DNA of 64,000 bases, taken from positions 124,001-188,000 of the forward strand of contig JADNRX010000040.1 of NCBI GenBank assembly GCA_015501595.1. The letters run 5' to 3'. Made by a program: the position numbers and the translations under genes. This stretch comes from Hymenopellis radicata. Taxonomy: Eukaryota; Basidiomycota; Agaricomycetes; Agaricales; Physalacriaceae. Positions 43,364-55,524 of the stretch are shown here, piece after piece. The stretch's first letter is position 1, and the number at the start of each line of letters is the position of its first letter. The notes under the pieces were generated by a model, which was given only the letters and a program-made list of their open reading frames with translations, made no database searches and had not been told where the DNA came from.

Positions 43364-45542
43364 ATGTATGCGCATTTCCCCACTCAACTAGTTTATGATG
43401 ACTATCGCCATCTTGCCATACCCATTTTCTTTATATGTGTCTTGTCCTATCTGCGACACGTTCCTAGTCCTGCTCGCCTTGCACGTAATGTCACGGTCAC
43501 CGACTTCTTTAACTCTCACCATCATTCCAACTTGCTTGAGCTTGTTCTGATTGAAGGTGCCATGTAGGTCCTTATGTATACTACAATTTTCCCAAAAAGT
43601 CTAAAAGGTATTCTGTGCAGGGTTGAACACGCCTCGTCATTGGAAATTCCTGATTTCTCAGACGTTGTGGAAAATAAGCACACATTCCTTCGCTTATCGC
43701 GATATCTCTCCTCCAACATTCCCGAATCTATACCGAAAGGATCTTCCACAGACACCCGGGACACACAAATTCTCGTCGTAGCGTGTCTGCGCCATCTTGA
43801 GGTTGCCGTCCAGGATGGCCTTCTTCAGCACAGGCTCAACGCGACTGACGCGCTCATGCTCGTCTCGCGCCTCTTGCCGCGCATGACTGCCTGGATGTCG
43901 TATCTAGCCAGAAACATCATGGTCCAACGCGACTTTGGTCGATACGTCGATGTGGCGGCGCCCATGATCTTCCTGCTCAACATCATCTGTTGTATCCCTC
44001 ATCTGGCAGCCCAACTAGGTGGTTTGCCCGACCACTCCAACCGGACCCGAGCTTTCATGTCGGAAACATTCCCCCTCATCGCCCTTCACCTTTTCTCCAA
44101 GACGTCCGAATGTCAGCTGAAGTACGTCTGGGGCGCGTTCAACATAATAAAATTTCTGCACTCTGTGAAGGCCAACCTCCCGTACGCCGAAGACGTCGAA
44201 CGTCGCTTTATACAGGAACCCTTCCTTGTAGTAAAAGCATTCACGTTCACCATTGTTGGAAGTTACGAGATGCTTATGGTGTCGACGCACGAAAGGGAGG
44301 CTTCGCAGGCTGTGTTCATGTTAATGACGGCGCATGAAGTCCTCGGTTTCTTGGACACGTCTGCTTTCTGGGAAGAGTCCTTCCGCCAGGATCACGTTCG
44401 CTGGACCTGCATGGCCTTGAAAGCTCTGTGCGTCTGCCAGTTGCTGCAGGGAGAAGCAACCGTTCTCCTGGATACTGGCAAAAATATTCCGGCTTTGGAC
44501 ACGACTGTAATTTGCGTCCGAGTAGTCGGTTTGCGCCTCAGTCGTTTGCTGTATGAAGGCGACGTCGTATGGGTGGGACGCCAGATCCTTGATCCTGACC
44601 ATCATGTTATGTTCCATCTCCTCCGGTTTTACCAGGTGGTCAAATTGCGCTCCGTCCAGCGGAACAAACCTCTAGATAAAGGGGTTGTGGACGTATGGTC
44701 GCACATCTTGAATCTCATTACCCCGTATCTCTTCTGCTACGCGCTAATTCGCCCTGCCCGTCGCCTGCTGAACCGAGTCTTGGATGCGAAACCTGACGAG
44801 GCTATTCGACGAGACCCTGCGCTTATGTCATTTGAGGAATGCGTCCTACAATTTGATAGGTGGCGCGAGGCTTTCCATAAACAGATTCCTACACTGTGCG
44901 ATAACGCTGCGGTAAGCAGACTACTCCTGGGTATTCAACCCCTCGGCTACGACTCACTTTCTGCTTTCACAGTGTCCGAATCTCAATGACGTGAAAAAGC
45001 CGAAGCGCTGTGCTGCATGTCGCCTTTTCTTCTATTGCTGTACATCCTGCCAGAGAGACAGCTGGCGTCACGGACATCGAGAGCGGTGTGCTGAGATTCG
45101 GGAATCTCTTACAGGTTCGTCTCTTGTCTTGAATTTGAGGGCGTGGATGACAACTGAGCTAAGTCCTACAGTCGCCCAGGATCCAAAACGCTCGGCCCTT
45201 GAAATCGCATTCCTCAAGTATATCCTGGTCCTCTCTAGCGTGGATCTAACCGCTTCCACTAGTGGCATCTATGTCTTTGATCTCACTATCGACGGGCCGA
45301 TAAAGAGGGAAGTGAGTTATCAAATAGACTTGTTTAAAACATTGGACAATTTTGCCAAGCTGGCGCCTAGATGGTTAGCAGGAGAGGGGATCTTGATATG
45401 CGTGGTATTGCCTACCATCCATGAGACCACAGAACGGAGGTTGTTCTTGGTTTCGAACCAGGATCTGGCGGCATTTCAGCATGAATCTTCGATTACTTAC
45501 CGTGTCAACGACAGGCAGTTGTTATCCCCTAACATACAGTAA
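43364..45542 (+). CDS. MYND-finger protein, array copy 1
   Basis: The three-exon layout is shared by all copies. A short first exon ends FFNSHHHSNLLELVLIEGAM (to 43563). A long helical exon (43621-44910) begins VEHASSLEIPDFSDVV and contains LSRYLSSNIPESIPKG. The last exon (44973-45542) carries the MYND zinc finger. Zinc ligands are the LCDNAACP pair, CAAC, YCC-xx-C, and H/C in HGHRERC. The intron falls inside the finger, between the first Cys pair and the rest. The C-terminal 150 residues have an alternating strand pattern (FLKYILVLSSVDL; LICVVLPTIH). MYND fingers bind proline-rich partners. The 430-residue helical region is not recognised. The start is uncertain: 43364 is the nearest in-frame ATG that does not overlap the upstream kinase. 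Confidence 0.78.
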
Positions 45543-45970
45543 TCATGCACTGTGCCGTATCTTCTTGACCTGAAATGTACTGACAAGTTGTCGAATCGTA
45601 TTATGTACAAGAACACATATTCCTCATCAACGGAGATCTAACGATTTGCGATTCGCCCACCAGACGGAACACTTCTAGTTCTATGCACACCCCGCATATC
45701 ACGCCTTCAAGTTGCCCACAGTCCCCGACTTCTCAATTCGCGGTCGTTCACGATTTTATTGGCGTGTACTTCCCAGTGTCAATACTATCACGCCCTTGAG
45801 CGCACGCGACGGCATATCGAAGCAATTCGTTTAGCAGCCTGAAGGAGGATTACTTGAAGAGGAGCCTAGGAGGACGCTACCAGCGACCGTCTCATTTACT
45901 TTACCTGTGCTGCTGGCTAGGTTCGGAGCTATCTGTGCCTGAGCATTTAAGTGTGTATTCTGCTTATGAC
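45543..45970. other. Spacer between MYND copies 1 and 2, itself duplicated
   Basis: Bases 45640-45840 recur in inverse orientation at about 62280-62500, downstream of copy 5. The block 45894-45970 recurs in inverse at 61157-61233, upstream of copy 4. These show that whole gene-plus-flank units were copied. No separate gene was seen. Confidence 0.7.
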
Positions 45971-48029
45971 ATGATCGCTTCGTTTAACTCTCACCATCAT
46001 CACAACTTGCTTAAGCATACTAGGATTCTCCGAGCTGTGTGTCAGGTTCTGATTACAGGTACCATGTAGGTCCATATGTCTTCCAAATCATCACGAAAAA
46101 CTAAAAGCTATTGCGCACTTGGAGGGTTAAACATACCTTGCCACTGGAAGTCCCTGATTTCTCAGATGTCGTGAACAATAAAACCACCTTTCTTCGCCTT
46201 TCACGATATCTCTCTTCCAACATTCCTGAAATTATACCAAAAGGTTCCCCCACAGACACCCGGGACACCCAAATTCTCGTCGTAGAGTGTCTGCGCCATC
46301 TCGAGGTTGCCATCCAGGATGGCCTTCTCCAGCATGCAAACGCGACCGACGCGTTCAGGCTCGTCTCGCGCCTCATGCCGCGCATGGCTTCCTGGATGTC
46401 GTACTTGGCCAGAAACATCATGGTCCCACGCGACTTTGGTGTGGCGGCGCCCATGATCTTCCTGATCGACATCATCTGCTCTATACCTCAGCTGTCATGC
46501 CAACTATGTGGTTTGCCCGACCACTCCAACCCGACCCGAGCTTTCATGTCGGAAACATTCCCCCTCATTGCCCTTCACATTTTCTCCACTCCGACGTCCG
46601 AATGTCAGCTGAAGTACGTCTGGAGCGCGTTCAACATTATAAAATTTCTGAACGCTATGAAGCCCGACCTCTCGTACGCCAAAGATGTCGAACGTCGCTT
46701 TCTACAGGAACCCTTCCTTGTAGTAAAAGCATTCACGTTCATCATTGTTGGAAGTTACGAGATGCTTATGGTGTCGACGCACGAAAGGGAGGCTTCGCAC
46801 GCTGTGTTCATGTTAATGACGGTGCATGAAGTCCTCCGTTTCTTGGACACGCCTGCTTTCTGGAAAGAGTCACTACGCCAGGATCACGTTCGCTGGACCT
46901 GCATCGCCTTGAAAGCTCTGTGCGTCTGCCAGTTGCTGCAGGGAGAAGCAACCGTTCTCCTTGGCACCGGCAAACGTATTACGCCTTTGGACGCGACTGT
47001 GCTTTGCGTCAAAACATTCGGTTCGCGACTCTGTCGTTTGCTATATGAAGGCGACATCGTATGGGCGGGACGCCAGATCCTAGATCCCGACCATGATGTT
47101 ATGTTCCATCTCCTCCGGTTTTACCAGGTGGTTAAATTGCGCTACGTCCAGCAGAACTCACCGCTAGATACTAAAGAGCTTGTGGAGGTATGGTCGCGCA
47201 TCATGCGTTGCATTAACCCGTATCTCTTCTGCTACGCGCTTATTCGCCCTGCCCGTCGCCTACTGAGCCGACTCTCGGAGGCGAAACCTGACGAGGCTAT
47301 TCGAGACCCTGCGCTTATGTCCTTTGAGGAATGCGTCCCACATTATTATACGTTGCGCGAGGGTTTCCGTCAACGGATGCCTACACTGTGCGATAACCCT
47401 GCGGTAAGCAGATTACTCCTGGGTATCCAACTCTCCGCGACGACTCACTTTCAGTGCTTTCACAGTGTCCGAATCTCAATGACGTGAAAAAGCCGAAGCG
47501 CTGTGCCGCATGTCGCCTCTTCTTCTATTGCTGTACGTCCTGCCAGAGAGACAGCTGGCGTCATGGACATCGAGAGCGGTGTGCTGAGATTCGCAAGTCT
47601 CTGAGACGTTCGTCTCTTGTCTTGAAAGCGTGGATGACAACTGAGCTAAATCCTATAGTCGCACAGGATCCAGAACGCTCGGCCATTGAAATCGCATTCC
47701 TCAAGTATATGCTGGTCCTCGCTAGCGTGGATCTAACCGCTTCCAATAGCAGTGGCATCTATGTCTTTTATCTCACTACCGACGGGCCGATAAAGAGGGA
47801 AGTGAGTTATCAAATAGACTTGTTTAAATCATTGGACAATTTTGCCGAGCTGGCGCCCAGATGGTCAGCAGGAGAGGGGATCTTAATATGCGTGGTATTG
47901 CCGAATGTATATGTCCAGGATACGACAGAACGGAAGTTGTACTTCGTTTCGAACCAGGATCTGGTGGCATTTCAGCATGGATCTTCGATTTCTTACCGTG
48001 CCAACGACAGGCGGTTGTTATCCCCCTAA
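45971..48029 (+). CDS. MYND-finger protein, array copy 2
   Basis: Exon 1 (45971-46065) starts MIASFNSHHHHNLLKHTR and ends GTM. Exon 2 runs 46125-47403 and exon 3 47466-48029. The phase-2 junction between exons 1 and 2 rebuilds the Met codon, and the exon 2-3 intron (gtaagc...cacag) again interrupts the zinc finger. The finger is intact (LCDNPACPNLN, CAACR, YCCTSCQ, HGHRERC). The helical region is 80-90% identical to copy 1 by eye, with small differences (LLQHANATDA without the RL insertion). It is complete and shows no lesion, so it is the best candidate for a working member. Confidence 0.82.
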
Positions 48030-48942
48030 CATGCAGTACTCATCACCACATCCTCTTGACCTGAAATGTACTGACATGTCGTAAAATAGCATTATGTATA
48101 GTGATGAATAGTAAAAGTAGTATTCCTCATCAATGGAGATGTAAAGATTCGCGATTCGCGCGCCACTCCCTCCGACTTCGGATTGCTTCAGAAAGGCCGT
48201 CCACGAACTGTGCCGATGACGGAGGTGGCATACTCCAGGCATGATACGGCTCTAGCGCGTCGCGCACGTCCCAATGAATGCACAGCGGAAGGGCATCCCG
48301 GACTTCTTGGGTTATTCTGGATGATTTGAGGCACGCCCGGCTTCGCGTGATTGTAAATGCCTTCAAACGGAACTTCTGTAGACAGTGCTCTCTACCATTT
48401 GGCGCGACAGAAAACGCCATTCCGAGGCCACTAGTTTGTATTGACGCTTGCGATAGGGAATGGTCTGATAGATTTGCTGACCGAAGAATGCTCACCGGTA
48501 ACGCGTAACGCTTCAAAGTCCTGTTTCTCTGCTTCGTGAACTTTTTCATCGTAATGATTTCCGTCCCTGTTCATCGGCCTCATACATGCATCACATACAA
48601 ACAGAACTCTTAGTGAACATGCTCCGGACGAGAAGAATAACTTGCCAAGTCACGGACGAAATTGTTCCATTCCCAGGTATACGCCACTCTGAGGATCTGC
48701 CAGGCGAGGAAGGATATCTTGATCCAGCAACCTTCCCAGCAAAAGACGTTCGTTGACAAGCACGGCGACAAGCGTGCATCGCACTCCCCCACACATTACA
48801 TCTAGCACCATATGAATTGAAAAATGTATAGTCTACATGAATGGGTAGCGATGATGACAACGGAAGCTAGATAGACACGACAATAAAGACCCCTCCAAAA
48901 CAGCCAATGCACATATAAAACGGCCCCCGTCCACCAAGGGAA
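48030..48942. other. Spacer between MYND copy 2 and the RPB1 stop codon
   Basis: It starts with the duplicated 3' flank shared by the MYND copies (to about 48160). A 139-codon minus-strand frame at 48130-48549 has no recognisable motif and may be chance. RPB1 ends at 48943, and its 3' untranslated region should lie here. Confidence 0.45.
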
Positions 48943-51900
48943 TCAATCCCAGGACGGCGACGTCGAATATGAATGGCTGGCCGTGCCATTCGGACTGGTG
49001 TTGCGGGAGGGAGAGGATGGTGACCATGATGGTGACGCAGGACTGTATGCAGGAGACGCCGGCGCTACAAAGAATTTGTTAGATTCAGGACAAGAAACAC
49101 CACAAAAGGCGACTCACAAAAGGCGGGGGCTGGAGTAGCAGATAGCATGGTGAGCAACTGCATTCGACAACAGGATACGCGAGGAAGGACTTACATGCTG
49201 GAGAGTACGTCGGCGACGTGGGTGCTAAATGGAATAAGCCAATGGCGACGGCGAAAGATCAAGACACTTACAGTATCTGGGCGACGTAGGAGAAGCCGCG
49301 GGGATGTAGGCGAGTATCTCGGAGATGTGGGGGATAGTTGGTTCGGTGCTAAGGATGAATAAGAACGGGGGATCATGCAACAGTGAAGAACTTACAAGCT
49401 AGAAACGCAAAGAAGGCACAGCAAGGTCAGTAACGTCCACCCTGGTTGAATGTAAAACTTACTTGGAGAGTCTAAAGAAAGAGTCAATCATATGACGACA
49501 CACAGAGAAGAATGAACACTTACATCGAGGAGATGTCGGGCTGAAGGATGGACTCGAGGGAGAATAATGCTGTGCCGGCGACGTCGGACTGAACGACGGC
49601 GATGTGGGACTGTACCGAGGCGACGTCGGCGAGAAAGAGGGCGATGTTGGCGAGAACGACGGTGATGTCGGAGAGTAACGTGGGCTAGTAGGGGAGTACC
49701 CAGGCGAAGTAGCAAACGCAGGCGACGTCGGCGAATATGTCGGCGACGTAGCACCTCCCCCACCATAGTACGGAGACGTCCCCGACGTGTACGGCGACGT
49801 CCCAAACGGAGACGTCGCACCAAAAGGCGACTGCGGTACAAAACCAGGAGACGTGGGAGAGTAGGCGTTCGGCGAACTCGGGCTGTATCCACCACCAGGC
49901 GACATACCACCTGCGCCAGTCGGACTCTGTCCAAACTGCAGCCACTGGAAACTCGACGCGTCCTCGCCACTTCCTCCCCCGCTCGCTGCCAACGGTGAAA
50001 ACGAAGCTTGATCTGCCTTGAAAACATTTTCCTGCCACGTCGGCGAGTTGGAATCGTACGGCGTCATCGCAACCTGTCCAGGCGTCATACCGCCATCGCC
50101 TTGTGCCGCCAGATGCACAGGCAGTCGGTGGTCCACGATAGCATCCTTGAGCATATCGATATCCAACGCAACGTCGAATGCGCCCGTGCCCATGGGCGCC
50201 ATCTGTCCAAACATGACATTCTCCGCAATCCCATGACAGTCGTCCTTCTCGCCAACCGCGGCCGCTTCCATCAAGATCTCGACAGTCTCCTCGAACGAAC
50301 ATCTCATCAATGCACCAGTGTCCGCGCGATTTATACCGTGCCGCGTAATCGCCATTAGAGATCCCCGCTGGGTCATCAAGTCGCAAAGGAGCGCCAAGTG
50401 GCGATAGTTCACGTATGAACCATCGAACTCGATAACACCGCGCAGTTCCTTCATGATTGCTGCCCGTGCAGCCTCTATCCCCAGAACGTTGAAAATCTCC
50501 ACGCAGCTGTTCGAGTAGGTGCGCTTGAAGTCGACACCGTCGATACACATGACTGTCTTCAGATTGACACCGTCAGTCTCCAACACCCACTCCTGGTCCT
50601 TCCGCACAACCAAGCTCCCATCCTCGCTCTCCTCGACGACATCGTTCTTCGTCAAGAACACACGATTGATGCCCTTGACACCACGAAGGCTGACAGAGTT
50701 CAACATCGTGTTCTCGAGCTGGCGGAGGAAAATGTCCTCCTCAATACCAGCCATGCCCTCATCGTCCTTGTCGCCACCGGCGATGACACGACACCGGATG
50801 ATAAGCTTGTCCGAGTTGTCTTCGCTCCAGATAACGAACAGGTCGGTCTTGAAGCTGTCAGAAATGCGAGCAGCGACATAGTTCATGGTCAGCTTCCGGT
50901 CAATCATCTTGGCACGGTCCAGCTCAAGACGAAGAAGCCAAGGCGATTGAAGGTGGAGCTTGCTCTCCGTCTCCTCATCAGGGATAGCGAAGAACGCCTC
51001 AACGAACGTCATATCCTCCTCGATGATGGTAGAGCTGGGATCGGGGTCATACCAGATCTCCACCGACGCGGTTACGGTTCGCAGGGATGTGTACGCGAGC
51101 TCCTGCTGGACGTTCTTGGCCAGATGCTGGTCGGCCGCAATCTCCTTCTCCAGGTAGACGGTCAGCGACGGCGTCTTGATGTTCGTCGCCACATTGATAA
51201 TCTCCTTCAAACGCGGCACACCAAGGGTGACGTTTTTACTGGACACACCAGCATAATGGAAGGTGTTCAGCGTCATCTGCGTGGCCGGTTCACCGATGGA
51301 CTGTGCAGCGAGTGTACCACACATCTCGCCGGGATTCGCTATCGATTGGTTGAACTTCGCTTCGACCTCGCCTGCAAACAAAAAGTAAGAATGATGCGTC
51401 TATATCTGTAAAAAGAAGCTTACCGAGCACCCACTCAAACGCCTCGCGGTTAAGATGGAACTGTTCCAGGACCTTGCGAGCTGCGAAAGTCGCCCGAAGG
51501 TGCATGCTGAAGCGCATGATCGCATTGGACTGCGCCTCCAGACTCAACTCATCGTGCCCACGCACAACAATCAGGCGAGTAATCAACTCGCGAACCGAAG
51601 TGATGATATACGCAGGCTCCAGATCACTAGGCTTGCGTCTATCGATGTGGAAGATCTGACTGGCGTTCTGCACGATGCGGAAGAGGTTAACGGGGAGATA
51701 TTGCGGGACGGTCGGATCCTGGCGAGGGAAAATGAAACTCCTTAGCAGACGACGGTCCTCGACGAGTTGCTTGTACTCCTCGTCCAATAGCCGTTGTAGC
51801 TCTGGCGAGTTGTCGTCGATTCCGACCTGCAGCACACCTTCCATGAATCCACCCTCCGGGTCAGTCACATCCACGCGGTAGTTGTGCTCGAATTGTGGGT

Positions 51901-54900
51901 CGTTCAGGGCAAAGGTGTCGATGCTCTGCTTTTCAATGAACGCCCCGTCCATGCCGTCCTCTCCATACACGAACTGCAGCAGGTCGCCGAGGGAATTGCG
52001 CACCGTGCCGTCATAGCACACCATGACATCCTCCAACGCCTTCACCAGCCGACGCTGGATATACCCAGTCTCTGCAGTCTTGACAGCGGTATCAATGAGA
52101 CCTTCCCGTCCGGCCATAGCGTGGAAGAAGAACTCCTGCGGCGTCAGGCCCCGAAGGTACGAGTTCTCCACGAAGCCCCTTGCCTCTGGGCTAAAGTCGT
52201 CCTTCGTGAAATGCGGTAATGTCCGATGCCTGAATCCAAACGGAATCCGACGACCCTCCACCGACTGCTGCCCCACACAAACCGACATCTGCGAAATGTT
52301 GATGAACGAACCCTTGGACCCGGCAACCACCATCTGCTTGACGTTGTTGTCGTCCTTCAAGTTCTTCTGCGCATACTGTCCAGACGTATCACGAGCCAAA
52401 TTCAGCTGCCGCTCAACCATACTCTCGAAACTCTCGCGAATGGTCATACCCGGCTGGGGCTTCAGCCGATCGTGCGTCGCATCCTCGATAATCTGCTGCA
52501 CTTGCGCCTTCTTCTCCGCAATTGTCTTTGTGATGTGCTCCATCGTTTTGGTATCGGCAATCGTGTCACCAATACCGATAGAAAAGCCATTGTGGAATAA
52601 CCAGAAGTTAACGATTTGTTGGAGACCGGTGAAGAGCGTCCGTGTTGCCTCGGGGCCCTTTTCGCGGAATACGACGTGCACCAGTCCACCTTGCGACGCA
52701 CCAACCGTCTTTTTCTCCACCACGCCGTAGATGACTTCACCGTTCTCGATGTAGATGCCATCATCGAACACAGGATTGGGCGACTTGGGATCGGAGGCAC
52801 GGGAGATGTTAATCCCCTTCGGTATCGTCATGCTCAGGATCTGCTTGCCTGTCCAAAGCGGCTTGGGTTTCAAGATGGCTGGTGTGGGAACGGAGCCGTC
52901 CCAGTCTGGAACCCAGAGCAGAATGTTTTGGACGGCGTTCCAGTCGAGGAAGGTGTCCCGAAGGGTGAACTTGCGAATACCACAAAGCGTGTCTTGGACA
53001 ATACCCATGACAGGTTTGTTCGCTTGCGGCGAAATGATCTGAAGAAAAGTGTTGGTCACTTGAAGGTACATGAACAGAAAACAACATAAAGCGTACCTGT
53101 CGAATTACCGATGCGATCTGGCTGAGTTCGGCGCGAGTTTCCTCGCTCTGGGGTATACTGCGAAGGTGTCAGTTTGCATGACACTGCAGGAGGGGAAACT
53201 TACTGCATGTTCATCTCATCACCATCGAAGTCGGCATTATAAGGCGGTGTACTGGTATCAGAGGCGATTAAGCTCAAGTTTAGCAACTGTCTTTCGTCAA
53301 CTTACACGGAGAGGTTGAGTCGGAAGGCTACACGAACAGGACGGTCAGTTACTGTCGCGACAAAGACATAGAAAAGGACGTACTAGAATAAGGCATCAAC
53401 TTGACTCTATGAGCCATCATACTCATTTTATGCAGACTGGGCTGCCGATTAAATAACACGAAGCTGCAAAGTGAGTGTCAGTCCAGCGTCTAACGAATCG
53501 AAGTGATGAACACCTACTCTCCATCCTTTAAATGTCTCTCCACCACCCATCCATACTGCAGGAAGCCATCCGCGCGCTTGTTGTACCGTAAATCTATTCG
53601 CTCTCCCGTATCACGCACAACATATCTTGCACCAGGGTACTCTCTTGGTCCGTTCCTGACGAGCTCTTGTAAGTATGCGATGTTATACGGCGTCACTGAA
53701 GAAATCTTAGTTTTAAAAGACAACAAGAGAGAAGAAAAACTTACCCCTTTCAGGATACGTCAAGTTCATCGCAATGCTCTTCGGCACCCCGACCTCGTCA
53801 AGTTCCAAGTTGGGATCGCCAGTAATGACTGTTCGCGCTGAGAAGTCGACACGCTTTCCCATAAGGTTCCCCCGCAATCGTCCCTCCTTGCCTTTTAAAC
53901 GAGCACGAATGGCTTTAATGGGACGGCCGGACTTCTGGAGCGCTTGGGGTATACCCGCAATGTCATTATCCATGTAAGTAGCGACGTGGAACTGAAGAAG
54001 GCGTGTTGAGAACAGAAGACAGGACAAAGGATAATAACAGAAAGCATACCTGAAGCAGCTGCTCAAACTCTGTCGAGACATGGGCCGGAGCACCCTCTGC
54101 CTCACAACGGCGCACGCTAGCCGAAGCCTTGATGATATCACCTAACTTGTAAGTCAAATCATCCTCGCTCCGCATGACACCACCATCAACTGCGATACTA
54201 GGACGAACGGGCGGAGGAGGGACAGGTAAAACGGTCAGAATCATCCACTCTGGTCGCGCATATTCCTCGGATAAACCGAGAAGATGCAAATCCGAATCGC
54301 TCATTTTCTTGAATGTCGTGTAAACATCCGAGGGGGAGAACAGGCGCTTGTCTGGCTGTATAGATTTGATTTCCTGCGGCGACAGGTGAGATCGATAAAA
54401 GCAGAAGAGGAAGGAGCGTACGTCGTCGTCGTCCTTTGGACGCTTGTACTGAGCGAAAAGTTTCAAACCTTCCTTCCTGATAACAGGTTGGACAGCACCA
54501 CAGCCGCCATGGCCCTTCTTCTCGTCCTCGCCTTCAGCACCTTCCTCCTTCGGTTCATCGGCTTCGCAAACCATCTTCCCTTTGCAGTGCGCCCATACTA
54601 CGGCCATACGCTTCTTGGGGTCACGAATATGGCGAATCTTGTCTGCAAAGGCGAGATCGGACTTTTTGTAAAACGAAGAAAGTCAGCGCGTGTTCAAAAT
54701 AAAAGTATACGAATATGGGGGGTACAAAGGGGGAGAGAATCGAGTCAATACGTGCTGGCCAACACACGCTTCTCAAGCTGCGCAACAGCAGAGAGCGGAG
54801 AGCCTTGTCCAACCAAAGTGCTGAAAAGCACATTTTTTTCGCACTGCTCGTTCGGCCCCCATTTCACCACGCAGCATCATGTCCACCCAACACCAGGTGC

Positions 54901-55524
54901 ATGCAACGGAACGCGTCGAAGCCGACGCGCCCCGCACCTGGGCAGGTGAAGGTCTCGATTGTCAAGACGCTCACAATGTGCGGGTTTGGGGTTCACCATG
55001 ATGGCGAGAGCCCCCAGAAAATTGGGTGGTGGGGTGCGAAACGAGTAGAGGAAACGGGGCCACTCACGATATCGGCTTTTAGTTTTCCACAGTTTACACA
55101 GATGCTCTCTAGGATCTTTTTCACTTTGATAATAAAACCTGGTGGCGGTTTAAGTCAGGATGGAAAGATGAAAGCAAAGACGACGCACCTGGATGAAAAA
55201 CGGGACGCGCGAGCTCAATGTGTCCGAAGTGACCTGGGCACTCTGACATGCCTTCACCGCACGTCTGACACTTGAAGTTCCGGTCGATGGTGCCCATGCG
55301 CGGGTCCATGACACCTCCGAGCTTTGGCTTATGGGTAACCTCATCCAAAACCTCGGGGTGCTCGACCTTGACGACACTATACGCCTTCTAAAGGAGAATG
55401 AGGAATGTGAGTGAGAGCGAGAGTGTGGCGCACTCACAATTTCTTCAGGCGACAGCACGCCAAACTGCACCTCCTTGACCCTGCGCACTGGCGCCGCCGA
55501 ATGGGCAAACTGGTGACCGAGCAT
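48943..55524 (-). CDS. RPB1: RNA polymerase II largest subunit Rpb1
   Basis: This is the catalytic subunit of RNA polymerase II. The start is [20 protein letters not shown] (ATG at 55524), followed by the clamp zinc site [20 protein letters not shown]. Next come [20 protein letters not shown] with [14 protein letters not shown]-like and [10 protein letters not shown]. The absolutely conserved active-site loop is [10 protein letters not shown] (near 53225-53260, split by introns on both sides). [20 protein letters not shown], the bridge/trigger region ([20 protein letters not shown]) and the C-terminal heptad domain (YSPTSPx) complete the gene. Many short introns interrupt the first 2.5 kb. 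The two long exons are 51424-53038 and 49524-51371. The heptad domain continues through exons of 9, 3, 77, 30 and 12 nt into a final exon (48943-49064) ending SPSWD. The 77-nt exon is one base short of the frame. Confidence 0.96.
49118..49471 (-). other. RPB1: Microexon cluster encoding the end of the RPB1 heptad domain
   Basis: Minus-strand exons are 49463-49471 (9 nt, ACTCTCCAA), 49396-49398 (3 nt, CTT), 49272-49348 (77 nt), 49195-49224 (30 nt) and 49118-49129 (12 nt). Each is bordered by a tract ending (t)nAG on its left and GTAAGT or GTGAGT on its right. Introns are 47-65 nt. All junctions are phase 1, so every exon can be included or skipped without frame change. Joined, they give [20 protein letters not shown] and further heptads. 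Confidence 0.75.

Larger units (their letters stand above)
43500..48160. repeat. Left arm of an inverted MYND gene array around RPB1
   Basis: Two plus-strand MYND units, with shared 5' and 3' flanks, mirror three minus-strand units at 56940-64000. The first 130 bases downstream of copies 1 and 2 (TCTTGACCTGAAATGTACTGAC...TATTCCTCATCAA) are shared and appear in inverse near 62500-62580. Confidence 0.8.

Noticed and set aside
48130..48549. A 139-codon minus-strand gene between MYND copy 2 and RPB1
   Set aside because: No motif, no splice-site support, and no second copy beside the other MYND units.
49488..50548. Long Arg/Gly-rich and Trp-rich minus-strand frames of 179 and 287 codons
   Set aside because: They are out-of-frame readings of the repetitive RPB1 heptad-domain exon.
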